A stretch of DNA of 60,071 nucleotides from JAEDES01 sp045649455 (GCA_045649455.1 JAZRPV010000044.1:1-60071), one strand, 5' to 3'; shown: positions 33,671 through 43,697, counted from the first letter of the stretch. The notes: generated by a model from the sequence alone, not told the origin. Numbers and translations are program-made.

Positions 33671-34468
33671 TTAAGATAACTCATTTGCTATCTCAACAAA
33701 TACTTCTACATCTAAAGCTTCCGCTCTTACGCTTAAATCTTTTCCATATTTTTCAAGGACTTTATTAACTTTCTCTAAGTCATATCCTTTTAAATTATTA
33801 CGTAATGTCTTTCTTTTATATTGAAAACTATCTCTTACTAATTTTTCAAAAAATTTAAAATTATTTAAAGGTAACTTATCATTCTTCTCACTAAAAGAAA
33901 TAATTACACTATCAACATTTGGTTCAGGTACAAATTGTTTTCTAGATACAAAGAACTCTTTCTTTATATTATAAAAATAATTTAAAAGTACAGTTATAGA
34001 TCCGTATTCCTTATTACCACTCTTAGTAGAAAATCTATCTCCAACCTCTTTTTGAACCATCATTACAATTTTCTCAAAAGAAAGACCACTTTCAATAAGT
34101 TTTAAAATAATAGGTGTAGTAATATAATATGGAACATTACTTACAAAATATAATTTATCATAATCATATTTTTCAACATCTTTAACAATATCAGACTCTA
34201 AGAAATCTTGGAATAATATAGTTATATTATCTCTATCCCCTAATCTTTTAGCATGTTCTTCTTTTAATTCCTCATCTATTTCATATGCTAAAACATTATC
34301 AGCAACTAAAGATAATTCCCTAGTCATAATTCCACCACCAGGTCCTACTTCAATAACTAGACTTTTACCATCTATTTCAGCACTTCTAACTATTTTTTTA
34401 ACCACATTTAAGTCTTTTAAGAAATTTTGTCCAAACTTCTTTTTAAATTTAACATCATATTTTTCCAT
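33671..34468 (-). CDS. ksgA: 16S rRNA adenine dimethyltransferase
   Basis: The enzyme dimethylates the two adjacent adenines near the 3' end of 16S rRNA. KKFGQNFLKD, the SAM motif EVGPGGGIMTREL, and NVPYYITTPIILKL are diagnostic. The start was set at MEKYDVKFKK behind GGTGGTGAT. The protein has 265 residues, slightly short. In B. subtilis ksgA is followed by yabG and veg; here the NAD operon and the acyl-CoA region lie in between. Confidence 0.96.
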   Translation of the reverse strand: MEKYDVKFKKKFGQNFLKDLNVVKKIVRSAEIDGKSLVIEVGPGGGIMTRELSLVADNVLAYEIDEELKEEHAKRLGDRDNITILFQDFLESDIVKDVEKYDYDKLYFVSNVPYYITTPIILKLIESGLSFEKIVMMVQKEVGDRFSTKSGNKEYGSITVLLNYFYNIKKEFFVSRKQFVPEPNVDSVIISFSEKNDKLPLNNFKFFEKLVRDSFQYKRKTLRNNLKGYDLEKVNKVLEKYGKDLSVRAEALDVEVFVEIANELS

Positions 34469-34529
34469 ATAATCACCACCAAAAATATAGCATATTTTAT
34501 CACAAATAAAAAGAATGTGCAATTAAACT

Positions 34530-35150
34530 TTACACATACCCTTTTCTTTCTTCATCCACTAATTGTTTTACTTTAACAATATTAATAACTAATATAACAA
34601 TAATTGGAATAATAATTGATATTATAAAACCAAATGGATTTGTTACAAACTTATATATAATTCCCACAGATGGTACTTTAAATAATACCTTTCCATAAAT
34701 ATCACCAAAGCTAACTAAAGACGAATCTTCACTTTTATTATTATCACCTTTAGTTCTATAAACTAAATTACCATTCTGAATAGTTTGTTTACCAACAATT
34801 CTATGAGTAATAGTTAACCCACTATATCTAATATCCCTAGACGAAAAAGTAATAATATCTCCTATATTTAATTTTCCTTGTTTATCTACTCTTTGTACTA
34901 CCACACCATCATTAACATTAATAGTTGGCACCATACTAGGAGAGACTATGACATAAGCTGAATATATTGGTAATTTGCTATCTCCATTTTTAGAACCAAA
35001 ATATTGATCTCCTAAATAGATACATAAATACGTAATGACAATTAAACAAAAGGCAATAAGTGCAAGAACAAAACCCCTAGACATAGTCTTATAAGTCATT
35101 TTAGCTTTATCAGTAAAAGACTGTTTCTTACTAACTTCTCGAATAACCAA
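34530..35150 (-). CDS. SipW-type signal peptidase I
   Basis: The catalytic Ser is in IVSPSMVPTI, and where bacterial enzymes have Lys this protein has ITHRIVG, the Ser-His dyad of the SipW/endoplasmic-reticulum type; TKGDNN follows. A transmembrane helix is present at each end (about residues 26-47 and 170-195). The start is TTG (35148-35150) with AGGTGG 7 bases upstream. It is downstream of a TasA-like gene, the usual SipW substrate. A terminator lies between the two. Confidence 0.88.
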   Translation of the reverse strand: MVIREVSKKQSFTDKAKMTYKTMSRGFVLALIAFCLIVITYLCIYLGDQYFGSKNGDSKLPIYSAYVIVSPSMVPTINVNDGVVVQRVDKQGKLNIGDIITFSSRDIRYSGLTITHRIVGKQTIQNGNLVYRTKGDNNKSEDSSLVSFGDIYGKVLFKVPSVGIIYKFVTNPFGFIISIIIPIIVILVINIVKVKQLVDEERKGYV

Positions 35151-35241
35151 TATATCACCACCTATTCTCCTAACCTAATTATAATACTAAAAAAAGAAAA
35201 TGACTATAAATTAGACATTTCCTAAAATCTACTTTACACAC

Positions 35242-35268
35242 AAAAAAAGCAAATATTAATTTGCTTTT
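35242..35268 (-). terminator. terminator after the TasA-like gene
   Basis: AAAAGCAAAT and ATTTGCTTTT form a 10-bp stem with a four-base loop at the stop codon, followed by U residues. Confidence 0.88.
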
Positions 35269-35852
35269 CCATCAACCATAATTTTTACTGAATAATTTTG
35301 AATTTGTTCTGGTGTAACATTTGCTGCATCAGAAATCCACATTCTTAATCTAAAATTTTCAGTCTTATTATTCTTATTAGTACCCTTATAAATAGTCATA
35401 GCATTTTCATACTTATCATCTTTCATATTAGAACTATAAACAATTGGTCCAGTAACTTCAGAATAACTTCCACTTACTTCTTTTTCAAGATAAATTTTAA
35501 CATTTTCATCTAACGCAGTAGATAATTCTTCATTCTTAACAAGAATAATACTATACTCTAAATTATTAGCATTACTTATATCTGTATTAATTGAAAAATC
35601 AAAAAACTTATCAGACGCATCTTGAGCCTTACCAACAGTATCACTCATCTTTACACCATTAGTAATACTAAAAATATTTTGATCATCAGTATAAGTCATA
35701 GATATTTCTCCACCACTTACTTCATCATACTCTATATTTTTAGGTTCACCATAAAACAAATAACTAGATACTCCTATAACCGCACCTACTGATAAAAACA
35801 CTGCTAATAAAAGCATCCAAACTTTAAAAGATATTCCTTTTTTATTTGTCAT
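35256..35852 (-). CDS. secreted TasA/camelysin-like protein
   Basis: A positively charged N-terminus and one hydrophobic segment (WMLLLAVFLSVGAVIGVSSYLFYG) form a SipW-type signal peptide, and an extracellular beta-rich domain follows (DKFFDFSINTDISNANNLEYSIIL). TasA-family proteins make biofilm fibres or act as surface proteases in Bacillus. The family call is by layout and by the neighbouring SipW-type peptidase; sequence identity to TasA appears low. 198 residues, monocistronic with terminator. Confidence 0.6.
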   Translation of the reverse strand: MTNKKGISFKVWMLLLAVFLSVGAVIGVSSYLFYGEPKNIEYDEVSGGEISMTYTDDQNIFSITNGVKMSDTVGKAQDASDKFFDFSINTDISNANNLEYSIILVKNEELSTALDENVKIYLEKEVSGSYSEVTGPIVYSSNMKDDKYENAMTIYKGTNKNNKTENFRLRMWISDAANVTPEQIQNYSVKIMVDGKAN

Positions 35853-35901
35853 AAGACCTCCATATTATCATTTATATACTATGTTAAGCATAACACAAAT
35901 A

Positions 35902-36654
35902 TTAATCTAGGTCAAACATACTACAAGCATTCTTTGTAGTTTCAATTCCAACCTCTTCAATACTGATTCTTAAAATATTAGAAACTTTTTCTGCAATTAA
36001 TGGAATATATTTTGAACTATTCTTTTGGCCTCTAAAAGGCGTTGGAGCTAAATAAGGACTATCTGTTTCTAATACAATATTCTTAATACCTACTTCCTCA
36101 ACAACTTTATATAAATTACTATTTTTAAAAGTAACTACTCCACCTATACCTAACATATATCCCATAGAAGTATAAATCTTAGCAGTTTCAACACTACCAC
36201 TAAAACAATGAATAACACCCGTTAAATCAAATTCTTTTAAAATATTAATAGTATCCTCAACAGCATCTCTACTATGAATAACTACAGGTATATCTAACTT
36301 TTCTGCAATAACAAGTTGTTTTCTAAATAATTCAATTTGCTCATTCTTATTATCTTTTCCATAGTAATAATCAAGCCCAATCTCTCCAAGTCCAACTACC
36401 TTATCTAACTTTAATAAATTCTCTAATTCAAGAAGATCATCATCCGTAACAGTATTAACTTCACTCGGATGATATCCTAATGTTAAATATACTTCTTCAT
36501 ATCTTTTAGATAATTCAATACTTTCAAAAATATTTTCTCTAGAACATCCAGATATAATTATTTTAGATATATTATTTTCTCTATTTTCTTTTATTACTAA
36601 ATCTATATCATCATAATCTTCTTTTGATAAATGACAATGTGTATCAATAAACAT
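35902..36654 (-). CDS. tatD: TatD family metal-dependent hydrolase/DNase
   Basis: Metal ligands are visible in FIDTHCHL, GEIGLDYYYG, IPVVIHSRDA, IHCFSGS and LETDSPYLAP, the complete TatD set. The start is the ATG of MFIDTHCHL with GAGGTG 7 bases upstream. The protein has 250 residues. It follows metG as in most Bacilli. TatD enzymes are reported as 3'-5' DNases or D-Tyr-tRNA deacylases; the substrate here is open. Confidence 0.95.
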   Translation of the reverse strand: MFIDTHCHLSKEDYDDIDLVIKENRENNISKIIISGCSRENIFESIELSKRYEEVYLTLGYHPSEVNTVTDDDLLELENLLKLDKVVGLGEIGLDYYYGKDNKNEQIELFRKQLVIAEKLDIPVVIHSRDAVEDTINILKEFDLTGVIHCFSGSVETAKIYTSMGYMLGIGGVVTFKNSNLYKVVEEVGIKNIVLETDSPYLAPTPFRGQKNSSKYIPLIAEKVSNILRISIEEVGIETTKNACSMFDLD

Positions 36655-36680
36655 ATAAAACACCTCAAACATATAATAAC

Positions 36681-36712
36681 AAAAAAAAGATAAGAATTAA
36701 ATCTTATCTTTT
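36681..36712 (-). terminator. terminator after metG
   Basis: An 11-bp perfect stem AAAAGATAAGA/TCTTATCTTTT with a six-base loop, followed by a U run. Confidence 0.9.
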
Positions 36713-36716
36713 TAAA

Positions 36717-38252
36717 CTATTCTAAATTTAACTTTTCCTTGTCAATTCTTTGGAATAAAGCACTTGGTTGTCCTAATTCATAAGAATTATCATCTAAATA
36801 AGTATAATCCTTCTTATCATTATTAATTTGTCTTAAGATTTCACTACTTGTACTTGGCATAAATGCTTCTAACATAGATCCACAAACACGAATAGATTCA
36901 AGTAAGTTATAAATAACCGTTTCTAATCTATCTAATTGAGCCTCATCTTTAGCTAAAACCCAAGGAGTTGTTTCATCAATATATTTATTTGATAATCTTA
37001 ATACATTGAAAATTTCAGTCATAGCATCCGCTACTTGTAAATTTTCCATCTTAGAATTAACTTTTTCATCTAATTCTTTAATAGAACTAATAAATTTATC
37101 ATCTAATTCAGAATCAACTATATTCTTATTAGTAACTTTTCCTTCAAAGTACTTATTACCCATTGAAATAGTTCTTTGTACTAAGTTTCCTAATACATTT
37201 GCAAGTTCACTATTAATCTTTTCAATTAATAAATCATATGTAATATTACCATCATTTGCAAAAGGAATTTCATGTAATAAATAGAATCTAACAGCATCTA
37301 CACCAAATTTTTCAACTAAATCATCAGCATAAATAACATTTCCTTTAGATTTACTCATCTTATCACTACTTGTTAATAACCATGGATGTCCAAATACTTT
37401 TTTAGGTAGTTCTAAATCTAATGACCATAAGAAACAAGGCCAATAAATAGTATGGAATCTAATAATATGCTTACCAATTAAATGTAAATCAGCAGGCCAT
37501 AATTTATTAAACTCTTCGCTTGATCCATCAACATCATATCCAATATTAGTAATATAATTTGTTAAAGCATCTAACCAAACATAAACAACATGTTTTGAAT
37601 CAAAATCAACAGGAATTCCCCATTTTAATGTAGTACGTGAAACACATAAATCTTGTAATCCTGGTTTAATAAAATTATTTAACATTTCATTCTTTCTAGA
37701 TACAGGTTGAATAAAATCAGGATTTTCTTCAATATATTTTTCTAATTTTTCTTGATAATTACTTAATTTAAAGAAATAAGCTTCTTCACTTTCTTCATGA
37801 ACATCTCTACCACAATCAGGACATTTTCCATCTACTAATTGTGATTCAGTCCAAAATGATTCACAAGGTGTACAATAAAGACCCTTGTAAGTATCTTTAT
37901 AAATATCTCCTTTATCATACATCTTCTTAAATATATGTTGAACAACTTCTTTATGTTTCTTATCAGTTGTTCTTACAAAACGATCATAACTTGTATCCAT
38001 TAAATCCCAGATACGTTTAATTTCTCCTGCTACACCATCTACAAACTCTTGAGGCTCTACACCTGCAGCAGCAGCCTTTTCTTCAATTTTAATACCATGT
38101 TCATCTGTACCAGTTTGAAAATAAACATCATATCCTTTTAATCTTTTCCATCTAGCAATTGCATCTGCTAAAACTATCTCATAAGTATTTCCAATATGAG
38201 GTTTACCAGAAGTATATGCAATAGCTGTTGAAATATAATACTTTTCTGCCAT
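36717..38252 (-). CDS. metG: methionyl-tRNA synthetase
   Basis: Class I synthetase. The HIGH motif is TSGKPHIGNTYE, the zinc knuckle CTPCESFW...CPDCGRD, and the KMSKS loop DKMSKSKGNVI. At 511 residues it lacks the C-terminal tRNA-binding EMAP-type domain found in many bacterial MetG. It is preceded by a T-box riboswitch and separated by a terminator from tatD. Confidence 0.97.
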   Translation of the reverse strand: MAEKYYISTAIAYTSGKPHIGNTYEIVLADAIARWKRLKGYDVYFQTGTDEHGIKIEEKAAAAGVEPQEFVDGVAGEIKRIWDLMDTSYDRFVRTTDKKHKEVVQHIFKKMYDKGDIYKDTYKGLYCTPCESFWTESQLVDGKCPDCGRDVHEESEEAYFFKLSNYQEKLEKYIEENPDFIQPVSRKNEMLNNFIKPGLQDLCVSRTTLKWGIPVDFDSKHVVYVWLDALTNYITNIGYDVDGSSEEFNKLWPADLHLIGKHIIRFHTIYWPCFLWSLDLELPKKVFGHPWLLTSSDKMSKSKGNVIYADDLVEKFGVDAVRFYLLHEIPFANDGNITYDLLIEKINSELANVLGNLVQRTISMGNKYFEGKVTNKNIVDSELDDKFISSIKELDEKVNSKMENLQVADAMTEIFNVLRLSNKYIDETTPWVLAKDEAQLDRLETVIYNLLESIRVCGSMLEAFMPSTSSEILRQINNDKKDYTYLDDNSYELGQPSALFQRIDKEKLNLE

Positions 38253-38282
38253 CTTTCATCTCTCCTTTTTAAATATCAAAAA

Positions 38283-38535
38283 AAAATTATTATAAATGTA
38301 AGGACGAGAAAAACTCGCGGTACCACCTTACTTTATAATAATTTGATATTATACACTCAAATAGTTAACGCCTATCTACGACTATACCTACATATCGATA
38401 TAGTAGTTCAGAAGCCATATCTTATAACTTTCATTAATCCTCCACTTTCACCTTACAGAGGTCTCTACAAAAAACTACTAATTACAGACTCTTCATCATA
38501 ACTTTTATAAGCTCTAACTCGAGCTCTTGCCCTAG
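38283..38535 (-). promoter_or_regulatory. T-box riboswitch controlling metG
   Basis: The minus strand carries the T-box GGTGGTACCGCG (38316-38327) inside a long antiterminator/terminator pair: GTAAGG pairs with CCTTAC, extended by TTATTATAAA against TTTATAATAA, followed by a U run. Upstream stem I is closed by AGTAGT/ACTACT. An ATG at 38416-38418 is the best candidate for the Met specifier codon. Uncharged tRNA-Met is expected to allow read-through into metG. Confidence 0.92.
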
Positions 38536-38564
38536 ATTATAGCACATCATTTTTTATTCTTCAA
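38536..38564 (-). promoter_or_regulatory. promoter for the metG T-box transcript
   Basis: TTGAAG (38559-38564), a 17-bp spacer and TATAAT (38536-38541); the -35 is inside the 3' end of spoVT. Confidence 0.75.
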
Positions 38565-39036
38565 TATATTTTTCTAAAAAAGCCTTTGTCATTTTAACTA
38601 AATTCCTATCTATTTCAACAATTTCACTATCTTTTGATAATAAAATAATCCCTCCAACAACATCACTATTAACAATAATAGGACATAAATAATATGAATA
38701 ATCTCCTTCAATAGAATCAATAATTTTTCTATCATTTAATAAATCAACAAGTTTATCTGAAATATTTACATCCTTAACATCAATCCCACAACTACAAATA
38801 AATTTATCTGTATCACATAATAAAACAAACTTCTTAGTAGAAATATATAAAACAGAACATAATAAATTACCAATTTCTTCGATACTTTTAACTTTAGAAT
38901 ACTTGTTTAATTTAATAACTTCTTCATTAAAAGTAATTTCAATCATATCACCATCTTTAATTCTCATCAAACTTCTAATTTCTTTTGGAATAACAATTCT
39001 TCCTAGTTCATCTATTCTTCTAACAATCCCTCTCAT
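38554..39036 (-). CDS. spoVT: stage V sporulation regulator SpoVT
   Basis: An AbrB-type swapped-hairpin DNA-binding domain (GIVRRIDELGRIVIPKEIRSLMRIKDGDMIEI, residues about 3-34) is joined to a C-terminal GAF-like domain (YYLCPIIVNSDVVGGIILLSKD). SpoVT tunes forespore sigma-G genes. The start is the ATG of MRGIVRRID behind AAAGGAA; upstream residues of the open frame do not belong to the family. It has 160 residues rather than about 178. Position next to mfd is conserved in Bacillus. Confidence 0.93.
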   Translation of the reverse strand: MRGIVRRIDELGRIVIPKEIRSLMRIKDGDMIEITFNEEVIKLNKYSKVKSIEEIGNLLCSVLYISTKKFVLLCDTDKFICSCGIDVKDVNISDKLVDLLNDRKIIDSIEGDYSYYLCPIIVNSDVVGGIILLSKDSEIVEIDRNLVKMTKAFLEKYIEE

Positions 39037-39084
39037 AATATTATTCCTTTCTAAAATTATTATTACCAAATACTAACAAATAAT

Positions 39085-39109
39085 ACAAAAAAAGAAGACA
39101 TAGTCTTCT
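39085..39109 (-). terminator. terminator after the uncharacterised gene downstream of mfd
   Basis: AGAAGAC and GTCTTCT form a 7-bp stem with a three-base loop, followed by seven U residues. Confidence 0.85.
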
Positions 39110-39767
39110 ATTTTTCATTAAATAATCTTGAATTTTCTAAAGTAAATAAATATCTTTCAGATTGTTCTTTTACTCCATTAATTAAAGTAGTATCTTTAAC
39201 TAAGATTTTAATATCAATGTTTTCAAGTAATTGTCTTTGATAAGTACCATTAACGAACTTAGTAATATCATCAACAATCTTCTTTAATTTAGCCTCATCT
39301 TCTACTTCACTAAATAATTTCTTAATATTCTTTATAATATCTTTTTCAATACAATCTTTTAAATCATCTTTTAAAACTTTCTTAATCTTTTTATTAACAA
39401 CCTCTAAGTCCTTTTTTCTAATCTTAAATATATCTGTTTCTTTTTCAAACTTATAATTATTAATTAAATCATTTAATATATCAAGTCTCTCTTTTTTAAC
39501 AACAGCACCGCTCTTTGCAAGATCCTTTCTATATTTATCCATCATATGATCTAAACCTTCTATATTTAAAATAATGTGATTCTTTTTAGCTAAATCTAAA
39601 AACTTTGTCTTAATAACATCCATAGAATCTAGAGGAGGTTTTTTTATTAGAGACATAAGATCTTCATCAACTAATACATTAGTATTATTCTTTATTGTTT
39701 CTAATATTGCTAATTTGTAATTATTTAAATGTTGTTCTTTAAATTTCAATAAAGTATCTTCCATCAT
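39108..39767 (-). CDS. uncharacterised helical protein between mfd and spoVT
   Basis: I do not recognise this 219-residue protein. It is very rich in Lys, Asp, Glu, Ile and Leu, predicted mostly alpha-helical, with no signal peptide, transmembrane segment or cysteine cluster. Two long charged stretches (KIRKKDLEVVNKKIKKVLKD and KDIIKNIKKLFSEVEDEAKL) may form coiled coils. It lies 41 bp after mfd and ends at a strong terminator, so it belongs to the pth-mfd transcript. B. subtilis has no gene of this kind at this place. Confidence 0.75.
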   Translation of the reverse strand: MMEDTLLKFKEQHLNNYKLAILETIKNNTNVLVDEDLMSLIKKPPLDSMDVIKTKFLDLAKKNHIILNIEGLDHMMDKYRKDLAKSGAVVKKERLDILNDLINNYKFEKETDIFKIRKKDLEVVNKKIKKVLKDDLKDCIEKDIIKNIKKLFSEVEDEAKLKKIVDDITKFVNGTYQRQLLENIDIKILVKDTTLINGVKEQSERYLFTLENSRLFNEK

Positions 39768-39808
39768 CTACACTCCCAGTATATTAAATTTAACAATTTA
39801 TTTTTAAA

Positions 39809-42800
39809 TTAGTCAATAGAATCTCCAAATTTGTCATAAATTTTGTCTAATAATTCAACTAAGTAATAAACAGGGTGCTTTTCTAACTTAATAATATCTA
39901 AAACTATTACTAAATTACTTCCCCTACTTATAAATCTAAACATATTAGTAACATAGAAAGCATCCATAAATATTACTTCTGTATCAAGTTTTTCAACTAC
40001 ATCTCCAGGGAAAGAAATTTCAATAGAGTTCTTACTTTGTCTAACATTACTAATTTTTAACTTCTTAGCAAGTTTTTCAAACCATTCTTCATACATATAA
40101 ATAATTAAATCTTCTTCTAACTTACCAAATCTATCTTCTAATTCTTGTTTTATAGATTCAAATTTTTCTTTAGAATCAATTTCATTAATCTTTCTATGAA
40201 TCTCAATCTTAAGTTCATCTTCTGAAACATAATTATCATCAATATGAGTTGCAACATTAAGAAGTGGTGCTGAATCAGTAGTTTCTTCTTCAACAACTTC
40301 AATATTCTTTTTACGACTTACTTCATCATTAAGCATCTTTAAATATAAATCAATTCCAACAGAATCAATAAATCCTGCTTGTTCACTACCAAGAATATCT
40401 CCTGCTCCTCTAATAGATAAATCACGAGTCGCAATAGAGAAACCTGAGCCCAACTCAGTAAACTCTTTAATTACATTTAATCTCTTAACTGCAGATTCAC
40501 TTAAAGATTTAAATGGTTGATACATAAGATATGCATATGCAAACTTATCACTACGACCAACTCTACCTCTGATTTGATATAACTGACTTAAACCAAATCT
40601 ATCAGCATCCATAATAATTAAAGTATTTACATTAGGTATATCAATGCCCGTTTCAATAATAGTTGTACAAACAAGTACATCATATTCATGATTAGTAAAT
40701 TCAAAAATCTTACTTTCTAACTCATTCTTAGTCATTTGACCATGTGCAATTGCAACACGAGCATCGGGAACTAAATTACAAATTCTATTTTTAGCCTCTT
40801 CAATAGATTGAACCCTATTATAAAGAATAAATACTTGTCCATTACGAGATAATTCTTTATATATTGCATCTCTAATAATTTGTTTATTCTCTTCAATTAC
40901 ATATGTTTGAACAGGATATCTGTTAACTGGCGCAGTTTCGATTAAAGATAAACTTCTAATACCAACTAAAGACATTTGTAATGTTCTAGGTATTGGAGTT
41001 GCAGTTAAAGTTAAAACATCGACATTTGTCTTATATTGTTTAATTTTTTCTTTATGCATAACCCCAAATCTTTGTTCTTCATCTATTACAAGTAATCCTA
41101 AATCCTTAAGTTTAACATCATCACTAAGTAATCTATGTGTACCAAAAACCATATCAATAGTTCCATCTTTTAATCCATCAAGAATTCTTTTAGCTTCTTT
41201 AGGAGTTGTAAATCTATTTAATAAGCCAATTGATACAGGAAAATTCTTAAATCTTTCCTTAGCATTCTCATAGTGTTGATTAGATAAAATTGTTGTAGGG
41301 CAAAGGAACAATACTTGTTTTGAATCAAGTATAGCTTTAAATGCAGCAACAAAAGCAACTTCAGTTTTACCAAATCCAACATCACCACATAATAATCTAT
41401 CCATTGGTTGAGGTCTTTCCATATCTGCTTTAATTTGAGCAATTGCTTGAACTTGATCCTTAGTAAGTTCATAAGGAAAATCGTTTTCAAAATCAACAGA
41501 TATATCACAATCTTCAGAAAAAGCAAAACCTCTACGAGATTCTCTTTCTGCATATAATGCAAGCAATTTATCCGCAACATCATTAATCTTCTTACGAACT
41601 CTTTCCTTAGTTTTAGCCCATTCTACTCCACCAAGTTTATTAACCTTAGGAGCAGCTCCCTCTTGACCAGAATATTTACTAAGTAAGTCAATCTTTTCAA
41701 CTGGTATATAAATTTTATCAGTACCTAAATATAAAACTTCTAAATAATCTTTTGAGATACCATTAACAGTAAGTGTCTTAATACCATTATAAACACCAAT
41801 ACCATGTACATTATGAACTACATAATCACCAACTGCTAATTTAGTAATATCCTTAATACTAGATGAATATTTGAACTTAGTATTATATTTCTTTTTCTTT
41901 TCAACATTATTAAATAATTCTTTAGACGATAAAACCACCAAGTCTTTATAAATAAATCCTTGATTAATTTCACCCTCTACTAAGTTGACTTCACCTAATA
42001 CAATATTATCAAAATCAACTTCATGTAATTTCATATTTAAATTCTTAATTAAACTACGTATTTGATACTTTTTAAGAATAATAACAACAGTTTTACCACT
42101 ATCAGTACAATTACGTATATATTTATTAATTAATTCACTATTCTCATTAAAATTATTAATAGTTTTAACACCAAAATCTACAACATCACTAATATTTACA
42201 TTATTAGTAAGATTATTTAATGAGAAATAATACATTGGAAAATCAACAGTAATATCAGATAAATTAAACATATAATTACCAGAAAAATCTACATCTTTAG
42301 ACTCTTTATATGTAACAATTTCTTCTAATATATGATTAAACCCTACTTCTATTTGATCATAATCTTTAAAAATAGTAATAGAATCATCTAAATAATCAGA
42401 AATAGATTCCACTTTATTATAGTTAGGAAGATACTTTTGTTTTCCAAACTCTTCTTCAGAAACATCTTCATCTACTAAAAATTCAAAATACGGTTTAATA
42501 ATTATATTATTTATATTTTTAATAGATTTTTGACTATCAGTATCAAAATATCTAATAGATTCAATTTCATCATCAAAGAATTCAATACGTACAGGATTTT
42601 CTTCATCAACAGGGAAAATATCTACAACAAATCCTCTAACAGCAATCTCACCTGTCTTACTAACAACAGTATCACGACAATAACCACTATTAATAAGTTT
42701 AGAAATTAATTTCTTAGGTTCAATAGTCATACTAACTTTAAGTTCTAAAATATGATCAATATAACTCTTCTTAGATGGTAAATATCTTAAATATCCCATT

Positions 42801-43126
42801 ACATTTGTAATAACAATAGAACAATTCTCTTCTAATATCTTATTAATTGTTTCTAATCGATTGATTTGTAAATCAGGACTAATAGCAAGAGCTTCGCTTG
42901 TAAGAAAATCGTCCATAGGAAACAAATAACATTTTTCCGTATAATTACTTAAAGAAGAATATAAATTATTAGCTTCAAATAAAGAATTAACAACAACTAA
43001 GATATTCTTCTTTTCTTTTTTTAATAATCTGCTTAAATAAACACAAAAAAACTCATCGGTAACACCAACGATACCCATGTTTTTTTTCACATCAACTTGT
43101 ATAAACCTATCAAGAAAATTCATCAT
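39809..43126 (-). CDS. mfd: transcription-repair coupling factor
   Basis: Mfd removes stalled RNA polymerase and recruits UvrA. The UvrB-like N-terminus (GEIAVRGFVVDIFPVDEENPVRIEFFDDEIESIRYFD, residues about 155-191), the RNA-polymerase-interacting domain (GDYVVHNVHGIGVYNGI), the RecG-like motor (LLCGDVGFGKTEVAFVAAFK, LVIDEEQRFG, RGRVGRSDK) and the C-terminal D7 domain are present. 1105 residues. It follows pth by one base; the fin gene found between them in Bacillus is absent. Confidence 0.97.
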   Translation of the reverse strand: MMNFLDRFIQVDVKKNMGIVGVTDEFFCVYLSRLLKKEKKNILVVVNSLFEANNLYSSLSNYTEKCYLFPMDDFLTSEALAISPDLQINRLETINKILEENCSIVITNVMGYLRYLPSKKSYIDHILELKVSMTIEPKKLISKLINSGYCRDTVVSKTGEIAVRGFVVDIFPVDEENPVRIEFFDDEIESIRYFDTDSQKSIKNINNIIIKPYFEFLVDEDVSEEEFGKQKYLPNYNKVESISDYLDDSITIFKDYDQIEVGFNHILEEIVTYKESKDVDFSGNYMFNLSDITVDFPMYYFSLNNLTNNVNISDVVDFGVKTINNFNENSELINKYIRNCTDSGKTVVIILKKYQIRSLIKNLNMKLHEVDFDNIVLGEVNLVEGEINQGFIYKDLVVLSSKELFNNVEKKKKYNTKFKYSSSIKDITKLAVGDYVVHNVHGIGVYNGIKTLTVNGISKDYLEVLYLGTDKIYIPVEKIDLLSKYSGQEGAAPKVNKLGGVEWAKTKERVRKKINDVADKLLALYAERESRRGFAFSEDCDISVDFENDFPYELTKDQVQAIAQIKADMERPQPMDRLLCGDVGFGKTEVAFVAAFKAILDSKQVLFLCPTTILSNQHYENAKERFKNFPVSIGLLNRFTTPKEAKRILDGLKDGTIDMVFGTHRLLSDDVKLKDLGLLVIDEEQRFGVMHKEKIKQYKTNVDVLTLTATPIPRTLQMSLVGIRSLSLIETAPVNRYPVQTYVIEENKQIIRDAIYKELSRNGQVFILYNRVQSIEEAKNRICNLVPDARVAIAHGQMTKNELESKIFEFTNHEYDVLVCTTIIETGIDIPNVNTLIIMDADRFGLSQLYQIRGRVGRSDKFAYAYLMYQPFKSLSESAVKRLNVIKEFTELGSGFSIATRDLSIRGAGDILGSEQAGFIDSVGIDLYLKMLNDEVSRKKNIEVVEEETTDSAPLLNVATHIDDNYVSEDELKIEIHRKINEIDSKEKFESIKQELEDRFGKLEEDLIIYMYEEWFEKLAKKLKISNVRQSKNSIEISFPGDVVEKLDTEVIFMDAFYVTNMFRFISRGSNLVIVLDIIKLEKHPVYYLVELLDKIYDKFGDSID

Positions 43127-43127
43127 A

Positions 43128-43697
43128 TCACCTGTTTTTACGGTTATGTTTACTCATTAAATCACCAAATGGTAACTTAAAATAATCATCTATTACTTCA
43201 ACTAGTTCATCAAATAACTTATTGTAAACTTCTGTATCAGTCTTTGAAAATTTACCAAGTACATAATCTTTCATATCAGCATCTTTATCTTTAGAAATAC
43301 CAATCTTTAATCTCTTATATTCTGAAGAAGATAAACAATTTTCTATATTTCTAAGACCATTATGTCCTCCGCATGAACCTTTATCCTTTAATTTAAAATT
43401 ACCAGTCAATAAATCCATATCATCAGAAAACACTAAGATGTCACTGATATCTATCTTAAAATAACTCATAAATTGATTAACAACAGTACCAGATAAATTC
43501 ATATATGATTGAGGTTTTAAAAAAATAACTTTTTCACCGCTAATTAAAGATTCAACATATAAACCATTAAATTTTTTTTTCCAATCATTAGATATTCCTT
43601 TTTTACTTATATAATAATCTAAAAGCATAAACCCAATATTATGTCTAGTATTATCATACTCTTTACCAGGATTACCTAACCCTATAATTAATTTCAT
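43128..43697 (-). CDS. pth: peptidyl-tRNA hydrolase
   Basis: The enzyme recycles peptidyl-tRNA. IIGLGNPGKEYDNTRHNIGFMLLD contains the Asn and His of the active site, and FLKPQSYMNLSG and DMDLLTGNFKLKDKGSCGGHNGLRNI complete the signature. 189 residues, normal. It is tightly followed by mfd and preceded by rsmI. Confidence 0.97.
   Translation of the reverse strand: MKLIIGLGNPGKEYDNTRHNIGFMLLDYYISKKGISNDWKKKFNGLYVESLISGEKVIFLKPQSYMNLSGTVVNQFMSYFKIDISDILVFSDDMDLLTGNFKLKDKGSCGGHNGLRNIENCLSSSEYKRLKIGISKDKDADMKDYVLGKFSKTDTEVYNKLFDELVEVIDDYFKLPFGDLMSKHNRKNR

Noticed and set aside
34501..34535. Terminator after the SipW-type gene
   Set aside because: Only TGTG/CACA arms with a long loop can pair; too weak to call.
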